Counted from the first letter of the stretch, positions 15,430-23,975 are shown. The stretch: DNA of 64,000 nucleotides from Clostridia bacterium (GCA_017937505.1 JAGBDL010000193.1:1-64000); one strand, 5' to 3'. Translations and numbers: made by a program. Notes: generated from the letters alone by a model not told the origin.

Positions 15430-16908
15430 TTAGCCGCCGGTTGCCAGGCGCATCATTTCATGCTCGTTCATCGTCTCGCCCGCAACCTGCGCGCGGACCG
15501 TGCCGTGGTACATCACCAGCGCGCGGTCGCAAAGCCGGATGATCTCCTGCGCCTCGCTGCAAAGCACCACGACCGCCACGCCCTGCGCTGCGAGCCGGAG
15601 GATGATCTCGTAGATCTCCTCCTTCGCGCCGACGTCCACGCCCTGCGTCGGGTTATCCAGAATCAGCAGGCTCGGGTTCGCGCTGAGCCACTTGGCCAGC
15701 ACCACCTTCTGCTGGTTGCCGCCGGACAGGCTGGTGATGGAGTCCGTCTCCTTCCCCATCTTGATGCGCAGCTCCTTTTTCTGCTTGCCAAACTGCGCCA
15801 GCTGCTCCTTTGTCTGAATGATGCCATGCCGGGTGAGTCTGGGCAGGGTGACGATGGAGCCGTTCTCCAGGATGTTCATGTCCTTGATGATGCCGTTTTC
15901 CTTGCGGTTGCGCGGCAGATAGCCGATGCCCAGCCCGAGCGCCTGCTGCGTGGAGGTAATCGTCACGGGCTTGCCGTGCATGTAGATCTGGCCCTGGTAT
16001 TTGCCCTGCGCGCCGAACACCGTGCGGAACAGCTCGCTCCGTCCGTCGCCCAGCAGGCCCGTCACGCCGAGCACTTCGCCCGCGCGGACGCTCAGGCTCA
16101 CGTCGCGGAAGTACGGCTCCTGCGTCAGCTTTTCGATGCGCAGCACCTCGTCGCCCAGCGGCGCGCAGCCCTCCTTCGCGCCGGTGCGCACCTCGTGGCC
16201 GACCATGTCGCGCGCGATCTCCGCGATGCTCGTGTCCTTCACATAGCCGTCGGCCACCATCACGCCGTCGCGCAGCACGGTATAGCGGTCGCAGATCTCC
16301 ATGACCTCGCGCAGCTTGTGCGAAATGAAGACCACGCCGACCTTCTGCGCCCTGAGCGTGCGCAGCATATCAAAAACGCGCTCGATCTCCGGATCGGTGA
16401 GCGACGTCGTCGGTTCATCCATGATGATGATCGACGCGTTCATCATCAGCGCGCGTGCAATTTCGACAATCTGTTTGAAGGACGCATCCAGCGTGGAAAC
16501 CATCGCGCCGGGATCGACGTCGATCTCCATCTTCTCAAAGAGCGCTTTCGTCTGCTGGTACATCGCCGCGTGATCGAGGAATCCGCTTCTCTTTTTCAGT
16601 TCGCGGCCGATGAACATGTTTTCATACACGGGAAGGTCGTTGATCAGGTTCAGCTCCTGATGGATGAACGCGATGCCCGCGTTCAGCGACTGGGCGGGAT
16701 TGGCAAAGGACACCTGTCTGCCGTCCAGCTCGATCGTGCCCCTGTCCGCAGGCAGCACACCGCCCAGGATGTTCATCAGCGTCGATTTGCCCGCGCCGTT
16801 TTCGCCCAGCAGCGCGCAGATTTCCCCCTCGTTCAGGTGAAAATCGACGCTCTTGAGCACGTCGTTCGCGCCGAAGGACTTGACAATCCCTTTCATGGTC
16901 AGATTCAT
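15430..16908 (-). CDS. Sugar ABC transporter ATP-binding protein (RbsA/MglA family)
   Basis: 492-residue tandem ATPase. The first half has Walker A GENGAGKST (about residues 35-43), and Walker B IIIMDEPTTSLTD. The second half is the degenerate type: LGVTGLLGDGRSE replaces a good Walker A, then LSGGNQQKVVLAKWL and LLILDNPTQGVDVGA. Length and layout match RbsA. A weak GGATGTG precedes the ATG at 16908. It lies between the binding protein (with an intervening hairpin) and the permease. Confidence 0.95.
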   Translation of the reverse strand: MNLTMKGIVKSFGANDVLKSVDFHLNEGEICALLGENGAGKSTLMNILGGVLPADRGTIELDGRQVSFANPAQSLNAGIAFIHQELNLINDLPVYENMFIGRELKKRSGFLDHAAMYQQTKALFEKMEIDVDPGAMVSTLDASFKQIVEIARALMMNASIIIMDEPTTSLTDPEIERVFDMLRTLRAQKVGVVFISHKLREVMEICDRYTVLRDGVMVADGYVKDTSIAEIARDMVGHEVRTGAKEGCAPLGDEVLRIEKLTQEPYFRDVSLSVRAGEVLGVTGLLGDGRSELFRTVFGAQGKYQGQIYMHGKPVTITSTQQALGLGIGYLPRNRKENGIIKDMNILENGSIVTLPRLTRHGIIQTKEQLAQFGKQKKELRIKMGKETDSITSLSGGNQQKVVLAKWLSANPSLLILDNPTQGVDVGAKEEIYEIILRLAAQGVAVVVLCSEAQEIIRLCDRALVMYHGTVRAQVAGETMNEHEMMRLATGG

Positions 16909-16956
16909 GCGTTCACATCCGTTCTGTGAAGTGTTTCACGTTGATCTCAGATTCTT

Positions 16957-16993
16957 CTAGAAAGAAAGGGCCATGGCAAAGCCACGGCCCTTT
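16957..16993 (-). terminator. Intercistronic hairpin after the sugar-binding gene
   Basis: AAAGGGCCATGGC and GCCACGGCCCTTT form a long stem with one mismatch around AAA. Read leftwards it is followed by CTTTCTAG. It probably limits transcription of the ATPase and permease genes relative to the binding protein. Confidence 0.8.
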
Positions 16994-17006
16994 TGGCAGT
17001 TACGGA

Positions 17007-17948
17007 TTAGTAGATGGTGTTGGCCGGGTCGAGGTACTCGTCAACATTCTCCGCGGACACGATCTGGGACGGGATCACCTTGACGGCTTCCACGGTCTCG
17101 CCGCCGACGACAGCGATGGCCACATCCATGCAGTCCTTGATCATCAGCGGGCTGTACAGCGCGGAGCAGGCGCCGATCTGGTCAGCCTTCTCCTTGATGA
17201 TGCCGAAGTACTCCTGGCATCCGCCGCCGCCGGTGATGGCCTTGATCTCGGTACGGCCGGCGTCGTCAATCGCCTGCAGCGCGCCGATGGAGGTCTCATC
17301 GTCCAGAGAGAAGACGGCGTCGATCTTCGCGTTGGCGGTCAGGATGTCCGCCATATCCTTGAGGCCGTCCTCGCGGGTGAACGCGGTGGCGTACTCGATG
17401 ATCTGAACGTTCGGGGCGATCTCGGCCATGGTCTCGGTGAAGCCCTTCATGCGGAGCTCGGAGACGGAGCCGGAGGACGGAACCGGCAGCGCCACGACGG
17501 TGCCCTCGGTGCCGATCTTCTCAACGATGTACTTCGCGCCGGCAACGCCCATGGACTCGTTGTCGCCGGTGACCTTGTAGATGCCCTCGGCCGGGATGTC
17601 CATGTCGAACGCCACGACGGTGATGCCCGCGTCAATCGCGGCCTGCGCGGCGACTTCCATGCCGGTCCACTGCGGCGCGATGACCAGCGCCTGCGCGCCC
17701 CAGAGCGTCGCCTCGTCGATCTGCGTGGTCATCTCTTCCGCGTTGGAGCTGGTGTAGAGCTTGTACTCGATGGTGCCCGCAGCCTCGAGCTCCTTGCAGT
17801 ACTGCTCGGCATTGTAGGTGATGCCGCCGACCCAGCCGTGCGTCACAGCGGGCACGAGCACGCCGATCTTCACGGTCTCAGCCTGCGCGAACGGGATCAG
17901 GCCCAGGCAAAGCACGAGCGCCACAACGATAGCAAGAATCTTCTTCAC
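17007..17948 (-). CDS. Ribose-type sugar-binding protein (Peripla_BP_4)
   Basis: 313-residue exported protein. Signal peptide VKKILAIVVALVLCLGLIPFAQA, cleaved before ETVKIG; the lone Cys is not in a lipobox. The mature part has the type-I periplasmic-binding fold: GVLVPAVTHGWVGG, AQALVIAPQW, AFDMDIPAEGIYKVTGDN, DAVFSLDDETSIGALQAI and YFGIIKEKADQIG. GTG at 17948 is the start, with AAGGAGG eight bases upstream; the open frame continues to 18083 without another good start. First gene of the sugar operon, divergent from lacI. Confidence 0.92.
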   Translation of the reverse strand: MKKILAIVVALVLCLGLIPFAQAETVKIGVLVPAVTHGWVGGITYNAEQYCKELEAAGTIEYKLYTSSNAEEMTTQIDEATLWGAQALVIAPQWTGMEVAAQAAIDAGITVVAFDMDIPAEGIYKVTGDNESMGVAGAKYIVEKIGTEGTVVALPVPSSGSVSELRMKGFTETMAEIAPNVQIIEYATAFTREDGLKDMADILTANAKIDAVFSLDDETSIGALQAIDDAGRTEIKAITGGGGCQEYFGIIKEKADQIGACSALYSPLMIKDCMDVAIAVVGGETVEAVKVIPSQIVSAENVDEYLDPANTIY

Positions 17949-18007
17949 AACAGTTTCCTCCTTAAAAAAGTTGTTTTCTTCCGGTATCCGCCCCGGAACG
18001 GCCTGCT

Positions 18008-18052
18008 GTGAGCAAACAAAATACACAGAGGAACCGTGTTTTGTTTGTTCAC
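18008..18052. promoter_or_regulatory. Large imperfect inverted repeat in the sugar-operon leader
   Basis: GTGAGCAAACAAAATACAC (18008-18026) faces GTGTTTTGTTTGTTCAC at 18036-18052 (mostly complementary, one G-T pair and a bulge). It begins about seven bases after the predicted transcription start of the 17948 gene. It could be an mRNA 5' hairpin or a regulator site. Confidence 0.6.
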
Positions 18053-18065
18053 TTGCGCTAAGGGT

Positions 18066-18094
18066 ATGATAGCATGCCGTCACCGCTTTGTCAA
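18066..18094 (-). promoter_or_regulatory. Promoter of the sugar ABC operon
   Basis: Minus strand TTGACA (18089-18094), 17-bp spacer ending TGC, TATCAT (18066-18071). A CG-centred TGATTCGTTTTCA (18101-18113) lies just upstream and is a weak candidate LacI-type site. The 333-bp gap 17949-18281 holds this promoter, the inverted repeat and the lacI promoter. Confidence 0.85.
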
Positions 18095-18219
18095 TTCGTG
18101 TGATTCGTTTTCATAAGTTTACATTTCCTTCAAGCGTTCACTTTTTTCGATTTTCCTCTCCGTCCCGCCGCATTCTCAAGCGCGCGCCATGAAAATTTAT
18201 CATTGTTGGTTTGACACGG

Positions 18220-18249
18220 TTTACATTCTCAATCGTTTGATGCTATAAT
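18220..18249 (+). promoter_or_regulatory. Promoter and candidate operator of the lacI-type gene
   Basis: TTTACA (18220-18225), 18-bp spacer, TGC then TATAAT (18244-18249). Within the spacer is TCAATCGTTTGA (18229-18240), a CG-centred dyad of the LacI-family operator style, suggesting autorepression. TTGACA at 18211 is too far from the -10. Confidence 0.65.
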
Positions 18250-18281
18250 GAACTCAGCTTATCGGAAGGGCGGGGGCGTCG

Positions 18282-19283
18282 ATGAAGAGAAAGGGAGCGG
18301 AACCGACGATCAAGGACGTCGCGCGCAGGGCCGGCGTCTCCATCGCCACCGTCTCCCGGGTGCTCAACGACAGCGCTACCGTGCGCCTGTCCACCGCGCA
18401 GAAGGTCGCCGAGGCGATGGATGCGCTGGGCTACCCGCGCGAGCTGCCCGCCGCCGGGCGCGTCAACCAGCTGGTCATCGCCGTGCTGCCCAATCTGTCC
18501 AATCCCTTCTATGCCGAGATCATCCTCGGGCTGCAGACCTCTGCCAAGTCCCACAATCTCGACGTGCTGCTCTATCCGGAGGGCAATGTCGAGCGCCACG
18601 CCTCGCAGCTGGCCGCACTGCTGCGCATGACCAACGCCTGCGGCCTCATCCTACTCTCCCCCGTGACGCAGCGCGCCGTGCTTGACGAGCTCAACCTGCT
18701 CGCCCCGCTGGTGCAGTGTGCCGAATACAACGAGGACAGCCCGCTGCCGTATGTGGGCGTCGACGATATCTCCGCCGCGCGCAACGCCACCGAAACGCTG
18801 CTGCGCGCCGGGCGCAGGCGCATCGCGCTCATCAACGGCCCAGAGAAATACAAATATGCGCGCCACCGCCGCCAGGGCTATGAGGAAGCGCTGCGCCAGG
18901 CCGGCTATCCCGTCGATCCGCTGCTGGAAGCCAACGTGACCGAGATGGGCTTTGACAGCTCCATGGCTGTCGCCCAGCAGATGCTGCTGGCCAAGGAGCG
19001 CCCCGACGCGATCCTCGCCGCCAGCGACATGTACGCCGCCGCCGTGGTCAAGGCCTCCGTGATGGCCGGCCTGCGCATCCCGCAGGATCTGGCGCTGATC
19101 AGCTTTGACAATACCTACATCTCACAGATGCACCATCCCAGCGTCACAAGCGTCAATCTTCCCCGCTTCCAGCTGGGCTACATGGCCATGGAGGTGCTCG
19201 CCGAGCGCATGGTCAGCACCGCGTCCGATGAGCCCAAGCAGTTCCTGCTCAAGACCGAGCTGGTGCTGCGCGATTCCGTGTAG
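18282..19283 (+). CDS. LacI-family transcriptional regulator
   Basis: 333-residue repressor. N-terminal helix-turn-helix TIKDVARRAGVSIATVSRVLN (about residues 9-29) with hinge region to about 60, then a sugar-binding core with VIAVLPNLSNPFYAEI, YVGVDDISAARNAT, LAALIN-like RRRIALINGP and ILAASDMYAAAVVKA. It is divergent from the sugar ABC operon and directly upstream of an isomerase gene, so it very probably controls both. The ribosome-binding site is weak (GGGCGGGGGCG). Stop codon is TAG, showing TAG is a normal stop here. Confidence 0.93.
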   Translation: MKRKGAEPTIKDVARRAGVSIATVSRVLNDSATVRLSTAQKVAEAMDALGYPRELPAAGRVNQLVIAVLPNLSNPFYAEIILGLQTSAKSHNLDVLLYPEGNVERHASQLAALLRMTNACGLILLSPVTQRAVLDELNLLAPLVQCAEYNEDSPLPYVGVDDISAARNATETLLRAGRRRIALINGPEKYKYARHRRQGYEEALRQAGYPVDPLLEANVTEMGFDSSMAVAQQMLLAKERPDAILAASDMYAAAVVKASVMAGLRIPQDLALISFDNTYISQMHHPSVTSVNLPRFQLGYMAMEVLAERMVSTASDEPKQFLLKTELVLRDSV

Positions 19284-19335
19284 TTTTGCAGACGGACACG
19301 CCTGCCGATGATAGAGTTCACAAGGAGGAATGAAC

Positions 19336-20250
19336 ATGAAACTCGGTTTTGTCAGCGCAATTCTGGACGGCTGGACGTTCGAGGAGATGATTGACACCGC
19401 CAGCGAGATGGGCTATGCCTGTGTGGAGGTCGCCTGCTGGCCCTGCGGCAAGGCGGAGCGCCGCTATGCGGGCGTGAGCCACATCAACGTGGACGAGCTT
19501 ACCGACGAGAAGGTCGCCTACATTCAGGATTACTGCGCAAAGAAGAATGTGGAGATCTCCTCTCTGGCGTTCTACCCCAACACCATGGACGGCAACCTGG
19601 AAAAGCGTGAGGCCGCCGTGGCGCATCTCAAGAAGGTCATCTGCGCCAGCGCGAAGCTCGGCGTGAACATGGTCACCACGTTTATCGGCCGCGACCAGAC
19701 GAAGTCCGTCGAGGAGAACCTCGAGCTTGTGAAGGAAATCTGGCCGCCGATCGTCGCCCTCGCCGAGGAAAAGGGCGTGAAGATCGCCATTGAAAACTGC
19801 CCGATGCTCTTTGGCCGCGATCAGTGGCCGGGCGGACAGAACCTGATGACCACCCCCGCCATCTGGCGCAAGGTGTTTGAGATTCTCCCCTCCCCGAACC
19901 TGGGCATCAACTACGATCCTTCCCACTTCGTCTGGCAGATGATCGATTACATCCACCCGCTCTACGAGTTCAAGGACAAGATCTTCCACGTCCACTACAA
20001 GGACATCAAGCTCTATCCGGACAAGCTGCGCGAGGTCGGCATCATGGCCTATCCGCTCGACTTCATGAGCCCGAAGCTGCCGGGTCTGGGCGACGTCGAC
20101 TGGGGCAGGTACGTCTCCGCCCTCACCGACATCGGCTACGACGGCTGCACCTGCATCGAGGTCGAGGACCGCGCGTTCGAGGGAAGCCGCGAGAAGGTGC
20201 TCGATTCCCTGCGCCTCTCCAAGCGCTACATGGAGCAGTTTGTGATTTAA
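19336..20250 (+). CDS. Sugar phosphate isomerase/epimerase (TIM barrel)
   Basis: 304-residue xylose-isomerase-like barrel, different from the one at 12228. Metal-site strands are visible: MGYACVEVACWP, MVTTFIGRD, KIAIENCPML, GINYDPSHFVWQ, FHVHYKDIK and CTCIEVEDR. ATG at 19336 is chosen over 19330 because GGAGG is seven bases upstream of the former and only one from the latter. It follows lacI by about 50 bp and ends at a bidirectional terminator. It likely feeds the sugar-acid route with uxuA. Confidence 0.9.
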   Translation: MKLGFVSAILDGWTFEEMIDTASEMGYACVEVACWPCGKAERRYAGVSHINVDELTDEKVAYIQDYCAKKNVEISSLAFYPNTMDGNLEKREAAVAHLKKVICASAKLGVNMVTTFIGRDQTKSVEENLELVKEIWPPIVALAEEKGVKIAIENCPMLFGRDQWPGGQNLMTTPAIWRKVFEILPSPNLGINYDPSHFVWQMIDYIHPLYEFKDKIFHVHYKDIKLYPDKLREVGIMAYPLDFMSPKLPGLGDVDWGRYVSALTDIGYDGCTCIEVEDRAFEGSREKVLDSLRLSKRYMEQFVI

Positions 20251-20273
20251 GCGCTCTTTCCATGTCATAAAGA

Positions 20274-20307
20274 CAAGACCATCGGCCTTCGCCGATGGTC
20301 TTGTTTG
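20274..20307. terminator. Bidirectional terminator
   Basis: Perfect 13-bp stem CAAGACCATCGGC (20274-20286) with GCCGATGGTCTTG (20291-20303) around CTTC, followed by TTTG. It separates the converging isomerase and uxuA genes. Confidence 0.9.
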
Positions 20308-20314
20308 ATGCAGT

Positions 20315-21403
20315 TTACTTGCCCTCGAGCTTGTCGAGCATGTCCCACACGCCCAGCATGTACATGATACCCAGTGCGCGGTCATACAGGCCGTAGCCCG
20401 GACGGCAGCTGCCCGGGCCCTCGCCCCAGAGCTGGCGGCCATGATCCGGACGGATATAGCCCTCGTAGCCGCAGTCATGGTAGGCCTTGAGGATATCCAG
20501 AATGCCGGTGTCGCCGTCGCAGTCGCGGTGGCTGGCCTCGGAGAAGTCGCCGTTCTCGAAGTGCTTGACGTTGCGGATGTGCGCAAAGGCAATGCGGTCG
20601 CAATGCTTGCGGACGATATCGGCGACGTTGTTCTTCGGATCCGCGTTCAGGGAACCGGAGCACAGCGTGAGGCAGTTGTACGGATTGTCGACCATCTTGA
20701 GGAAGCGGTCGATGTTCTCCGCGCTGGTCAGCAGGCGCGGCAGACCGAAGATATCCCACGGCGGATCGTCCATGTGGATGGCCATCTTGATGTCGCACTC
20801 CTCACAGGTGGGCATAATCGCCTCGAGGAAGTACTTCAGGTTCGCCCAGAGCTTCTCATGATCGACGTCGGCATAGGCCTTGAACAGCTCGTCCAGCTTC
20901 GCCATGCGCTCCGGCTCCCAGCCCGGGAAGGTCATGTTGTACTTCTCGGTGAAGCTCATGATATAATCCGCCATGGCCTTGTAGTCATTCTGGATCATAT
21001 CCTTCTGATAGAAGAGCGCAGTCGAGCCGTCGCCGACCGGGTGGAAGAGATCGGTGCGGGTCCAGTCAAAGATCGGCATGAAGTTGTAGCAGATCACCTT
21101 GACGCCAAACTTGGACAGGTTGCGGATGCACTGCTTGTAGTTCTCGATGTACTTGTCGCGGGTCGGCAGACCGATCTTGATATCGTCATGCACGTTGACG
21201 GATTCGACAACATCCATGTTGAAGCCGTACGGCTCCAGCTGCTTCTGCACTTCAGCGATTTCTTCGACGGTCCAGATTTCGCCGGGCATCTTGTTGTGAA
21301 GCGCCCACACGATGCTGGTGACGCCGGGAATCTGCTTGATATCGGCCAGGCTGATCTTGTCGTTGCCTTCGCCGTACCAACGGAAACCCATCTGCATCGG
21401 CAT
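20315..21403 (-). CDS. uxuA: Mannonate dehydratase
   Basis: 362-residue UxuA, which dehydrates D-mannonate to 2-keto-3-deoxygluconate in hexuronate catabolism. Clear family stretches: MQMGFRWYGEGNDKI, SIVWALHNKMPGEIW, VICYNFMPIFDWTRTD, MAIHMDDPPWDIFGLPRLL, HIRNVKHF and YIRPDHGRQLWGE, containing the His, Cys and Asp metal ligands. ATG at 21403 has AGGAGG seven bases upstream; a TTG at 21421 with a second AGGAGG is an alternative. It has its own promoter at 21470-21499. The context points to glucuronate or a related uronate as one substrate. Confidence 0.96.
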   Translation of the reverse strand: MPMQMGFRWYGEGNDKISLADIKQIPGVTSIVWALHNKMPGEIWTVEEIAEVQKQLEPYGFNMDVVESVNVHDDIKIGLPTRDKYIENYKQCIRNLSKFGVKVICYNFMPIFDWTRTDLFHPVGDGSTALFYQKDMIQNDYKAMADYIMSFTEKYNMTFPGWEPERMAKLDELFKAYADVDHEKLWANLKYFLEAIMPTCEECDIKMAIHMDDPPWDIFGLPRLLTSAENIDRFLKMVDNPYNCLTLCSGSLNADPKNNVADIVRKHCDRIAFAHIRNVKHFENGDFSEASHRDCDGDTGILDILKAYHDCGYEGYIRPDHGRQLWGEGPGSCRPGYGLYDRALGIMYMLGVWDMLDKLEGK

Positions 21404-21469
21404 AAGAATTCCTCCTATCAAATGAACTTGATCCTCCTAGAATCTAAGCGGATCATCGTAGTTACAGCA

Positions 21470-21499
21470 ATTATACCATAAAACCTTCTCCGCTGGCAA
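21470..21499 (-). promoter_or_regulatory. Promoter of uxuA
   Basis: Minus strand TTGCCA (21494-21499), 18-bp spacer, TATAAT (21470-21475). Confidence 0.75.
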
Positions 21500-21567
21500 T
21501 CCGCTGAAGCAAGTTCAGCAAAAATGCGCATCCAAAGCCAAAATACAACATGTTCCCTCACGACAGC

Positions 21568-21598
21568 AAAAAGAAACCCGGCAGATTTCTCTGTCGGG
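21568..21598 (-). terminator. Terminator of pckA
   Basis: CCCGACAG pairs with CTGCCGGG (one G-T) around AGAAAT, then TTTCTTTTT on the minus strand. Confidence 0.88.
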
Positions 21599-21618
21599 CT
21601 TCTCTAATGGTCTCTCTA

Positions 21619-23223
21619 TTACAGCTGCGGGCCGGCGGCGACCAGGGACTTGCCCTCGTCATTGCCGGTGTACTTCACGAAGTTCTTGATGAAGCGGCCA
21701 GCCAGATCCTTCGCCTTGGTCTCCCACTCGGAAGCGTCGGCGTAGGTGTCGCGCGGGTCGAGGATCGCCGGATTGACGCCCGGCAGGGAGGTCGGAACCT
21801 CGAGGTTGAACATCGGAATGGTCTTGGTCTCGGCCTTGAGGATATCGCCGCTCAGGATCGCATCGATGATGCCGCGGGTATCCTTGATGGTGATGCGCTT
21901 GCCGGTGCCGTTCCAGCCGGTGTTGACCAGATACGCCTTCGCGCCGTTGGCTTCCATCTTCTTGACGAGCTCCTCGCCGTACTTGGTCGGATGCAGCTCC
22001 AGGAACGCCTGGCCAAAGCACGCGGAGAAGGTCGGGGTCGGCTCGGTGATGCCGCGCTCGGTGCCGGCCAGCTTCGCGGTGAAGCCGGACAGGAAGTAGT
22101 ACTTCGCCTGCTCCGGGGTCAGGATGGAGACCGGCGGGAGGACGCCGAACGCGTCAGCAGACAGGAAGATGACGTTCTTCGCAGCCGGCGCCGCGGAGAT
22201 CGGACGGACGATGTTCTTGATGTGGCTGATCGGGTAGGACACGCGGGTGTTCTCGGTGACGGACTTGTCGTCGAAGTCGATCTTGCCCTCGGCATCCACG
22301 GTCACGTTCTCCAGCAGCGCGTTGCGCTTGATGGCGTTGTAGATGTCCGGCTCGGACTCCTTGTCAAGGCCGATGACCTTCGCGTAGCAGCCGCCCTCGA
22401 AGTTGAAGACGCCGTTGTCATCCCAGCCGTGCTCGTCGTCGCCGATCAGCAGGCGCTTCGGGTCGGTGGACAGGGTGGTCTTGCCGGTGCCGGAGAGGCC
22501 GAAGAACAGCGCGGTGTTCTCGCCGTTCATATCGGTGTTGGCGGAGCAGTGCATGGCCGCAATGCCCTTGAGCGGGAGATAGTAGTTCATCATGGAGAAC
22601 ATGCCCTTCTTCATCTCGCCGCCGTACCAGGTGTTGATGATGACCTGCTCACGGCTGGTGATGTTGAAGGCGACGCAGGTCTCGGAGTTGAGGCCCAGCT
22701 CCTTGTAGTTCTCCACCTTCGCCTTGGAGGCGTTGTAGACGACGAAGTCCGGCTCAAAGTTGGCGAGCTCTTCCTCGGTCGGCACGATGAACATGTTCTT
22801 CACGAAGTGAGCCTGCCAGGCAACCTCCATGATGAAGCGGATGGCCATGCGGGTGTCCTTGTTGGCGCCGCAGAAGGCATCCACGACGAACAGGCGCTTG
22901 CCGGTCAGCTGCTTGATTGCGAGATCCTTAACAGTCTTCCAGGTCTCCTGGGTCATCGGATGGTTGTCGTTCTTGAACGCATCGGAGGTCCACCACACGG
23001 TGTCCTTGGAGTTCTCGTCCATGACGATGAACTTATCCTTGGGGGAACGGCCGGTGTAGATACCGGTCATGACGTTCACGGTGTCCAGCTCGGTCACCTG
23101 GCCCTTGTCGTAGCCTTCCAGCTCCGGCTTGGTCTCCTCTTCGAAGAGCATCTCGTAAGACGGATTGTAGACAATCTCAGTCGCATCGGTGATGCCATAC
23201 TTGGTCAGATCAATCTTAGCCAT
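21619..23223 (-). CDS. pckA: Phosphoenolpyruvate carboxykinase (ATP)
   Basis: 534-residue ATP-type PEPCK, interconverting oxaloacetate plus ATP and PEP plus CO2 plus ADP. Diagnostic motifs: [35 protein letters not shown], the kinase-1a P-loop [13 protein letters not shown] (about residue 245), kinase-2 [24 protein letters not shown] and YPISHIKN. Full length. In anaerobes it often runs towards oxaloacetate from PEP, which would link to ppdK and the decarboxylase operon in this window. The ATG has AGAGGT upstream; it is monocistronic with its own promoter and terminator. Confidence 0.97.
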   Translation of the reverse strand: MAKIDLTKYGITDATEIVYNPSYEMLFEEETKPELEGYDKGQVTELDTVNVMTGIYTGRSPKDKFIVMDENSKDTVWWTSDAFKNDNHPMTQETWKTVKDLAIKQLTGKRLFVVDAFCGANKDTRMAIRFIMEVAWQAHFVKNMFIVPTEEELANFEPDFVVYNASKAKVENYKELGLNSETCVAFNITSREQVIINTWYGGEMKKGMFSMMNYYLPLKGIAAMHCSANTDMNGENTALFFGLSGTGKTTLSTDPKRLLIGDDEHGWDDNGVFNFEGGCYAKVIGLDKESEPDIYNAIKRNALLENVTVDAEGKIDFDDKSVTENTRVSYPISHIKNIVRPISAAPAAKNVIFLSADAFGVLPPVSILTPEQAKYYFLSGFTAKLAGTERGITEPTPTFSACFGQAFLELHPTKYGEELVKKMEANGAKAYLVNTGWNGTGKRITIKDTRGIIDAILSGDILKAETKTIPMFNLEVPTSLPGVNPAILDPRDTYADASEWETKAKDLAGRFIKNFVKYTGNDEGKSLVAAGPQL

Positions 23224-23336
23224 GTTGCACGCTACCTCTTTCCTTCAATACAATGGTCATCATGTCTGATGGTTCCACAGATACGGAATACAGGCTGCCT
23301 TTCTCCAAGCCCCTGTACCCTCATGATACAATTCAT

Positions 23337-23365
23337 ATGATACACCACTGTCCTGGCAAAATCAA
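23337..23365 (-). promoter_or_regulatory. Promoter of pckA
   Basis: Minus strand TTGATT (23360-23365), 17-bp spacer, TATCAT (23337-23342). It predicts a leader of about 105 bases. Confidence 0.7.
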
Positions 23366-23493
23366 GATATTCTACAAGAAATTCACATTTCTGTCACGAG
23401 TACGCAATCCCGCCCGATATTTTTTAAACAAAAGGCATAAGGCGAAACGTATGGGGGCCATTCGTTCCGTCAAAGACAGACTGCACCCCGCTT

Positions 23494-23556
23494 TTATCCC
23501 CAGCAAACGGGTTGGCTTGACCGCCGCATGATCCGCATTTGTTTTTTGGTAATCAT
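23494..23556 (-). CDS. Possible 20-residue small protein or leader peptide
   Basis: An ATG at 23556 is preceded by a near-ideal AAGGAGG with eight-base spacing, and the frame runs 20 codons to TAA: MITKKQMRIMRRSSQPVCWG. The peptide is basic, with one Cys and one Trp. The Shine-Dalgarno is as strong as any in the window, which is why it is listed; nothing else supports expression. It could be a leader for pckA, a microprotein, or the head of a lost gene. Confidence 0.3.
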   Translation of the reverse strand: MITKKQMRIMRRSSQPVCWG

Positions 23557-23682
23557 TGCGTTTTCCTCCTTATTTTCGCCTAAATCGGTTTAAATGTTAA
23601 GAGGAACACACGATTATCGGCAAAATCGTTTGACACGATTGGAATCCTTATCCCAGCACACGATTTTTTGCTTAGTTATAAG

Positions 23683-23717
23683 ATAAGAAAAAGGAACCTA
23701 GCAATAACTAGGTTCCT
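23683..23717 (-). terminator. Terminator of tRNA-Ser
   Basis: Perfect 10-bp stem AGGAACCTAG (23692-23701)/CTAGGTTCCT (23708-23717), followed on the minus strand by TTTTCTTATC, immediately after the CCA end. Confidence 0.92.
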
Positions 23718-23719
23718 CA

Positions 23720-23810
23720 TGGCGGAGAGTTTGGGATTTGAACCCAAGGACGGGTATCAGCCGTCACACGATTTCCAGTCGTGCGCCTTAGACCACTCAG
23801 CCAACTCTCC
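23720..23810 (-). tRNA. tRNA-Ser (GGA)
   Basis: 91-base class II tRNA. Acceptor GGAGAGT/ACTCTCC, anticodon stem CACGA-CTGGAAA-TCGTG giving GGA, long variable arm, T loop GGTTCAAATCC, and encoded CCA at 23720-23722. Confidence 0.97.
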
Positions 23811-23928
23811 ATCTGTTTGGCTGCTGCTCAATCAGCGAGATTTATTATACAACCAATCGTGCGATCTGTCAACAAGAAAATTGAAGAAAAAGTAAATTTC
23901 GCTGTTTCGCCGATAACCCTGTGTATGA

Positions 23929-23975
23929 AAAGCGCCGTCGGAGCGGATCCTTCGATCCATATCAAGCGGCGCTTT
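23929..23975 (-). terminator. Probable terminator of spoVAD-spoVAE
   Basis: AAAGCGCCG (23929-23937) pairs with CGGCGCTTT (23967-23975) with an inner GGATC/GATCC helix; the leftward tail is TTTTC only, so it is weaker than others. Confidence 0.6.

Larger units (their letters stand above)
23224..23682. other. Long gap between pckA and tRNA-Ser
   Basis: About 460 bp, lower in GC, mostly without recognisable genes. It holds the pckA promoter, a possible 20-codon ORF (23494-23556) and three copies of the octamer ACACGATT (near 23609, 23633 and 23658). I see no structured RNA class I recognise. Confidence 0.5.

Noticed and set aside
18101-18113. A catabolite-repression (cre) site upstream of the sugar operon.
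   Set aside because: TGATTCGTTTTCA departs from the cre consensus at key positions; it is mentioned only as a weak LacI-type candidate.
23253-23531. A 92-codon plus-strand ORF upstream of tRNA-Ser.
   Set aside because: No ribosome-binding site, no recognisable domain, and it overlaps the pckA promoter.
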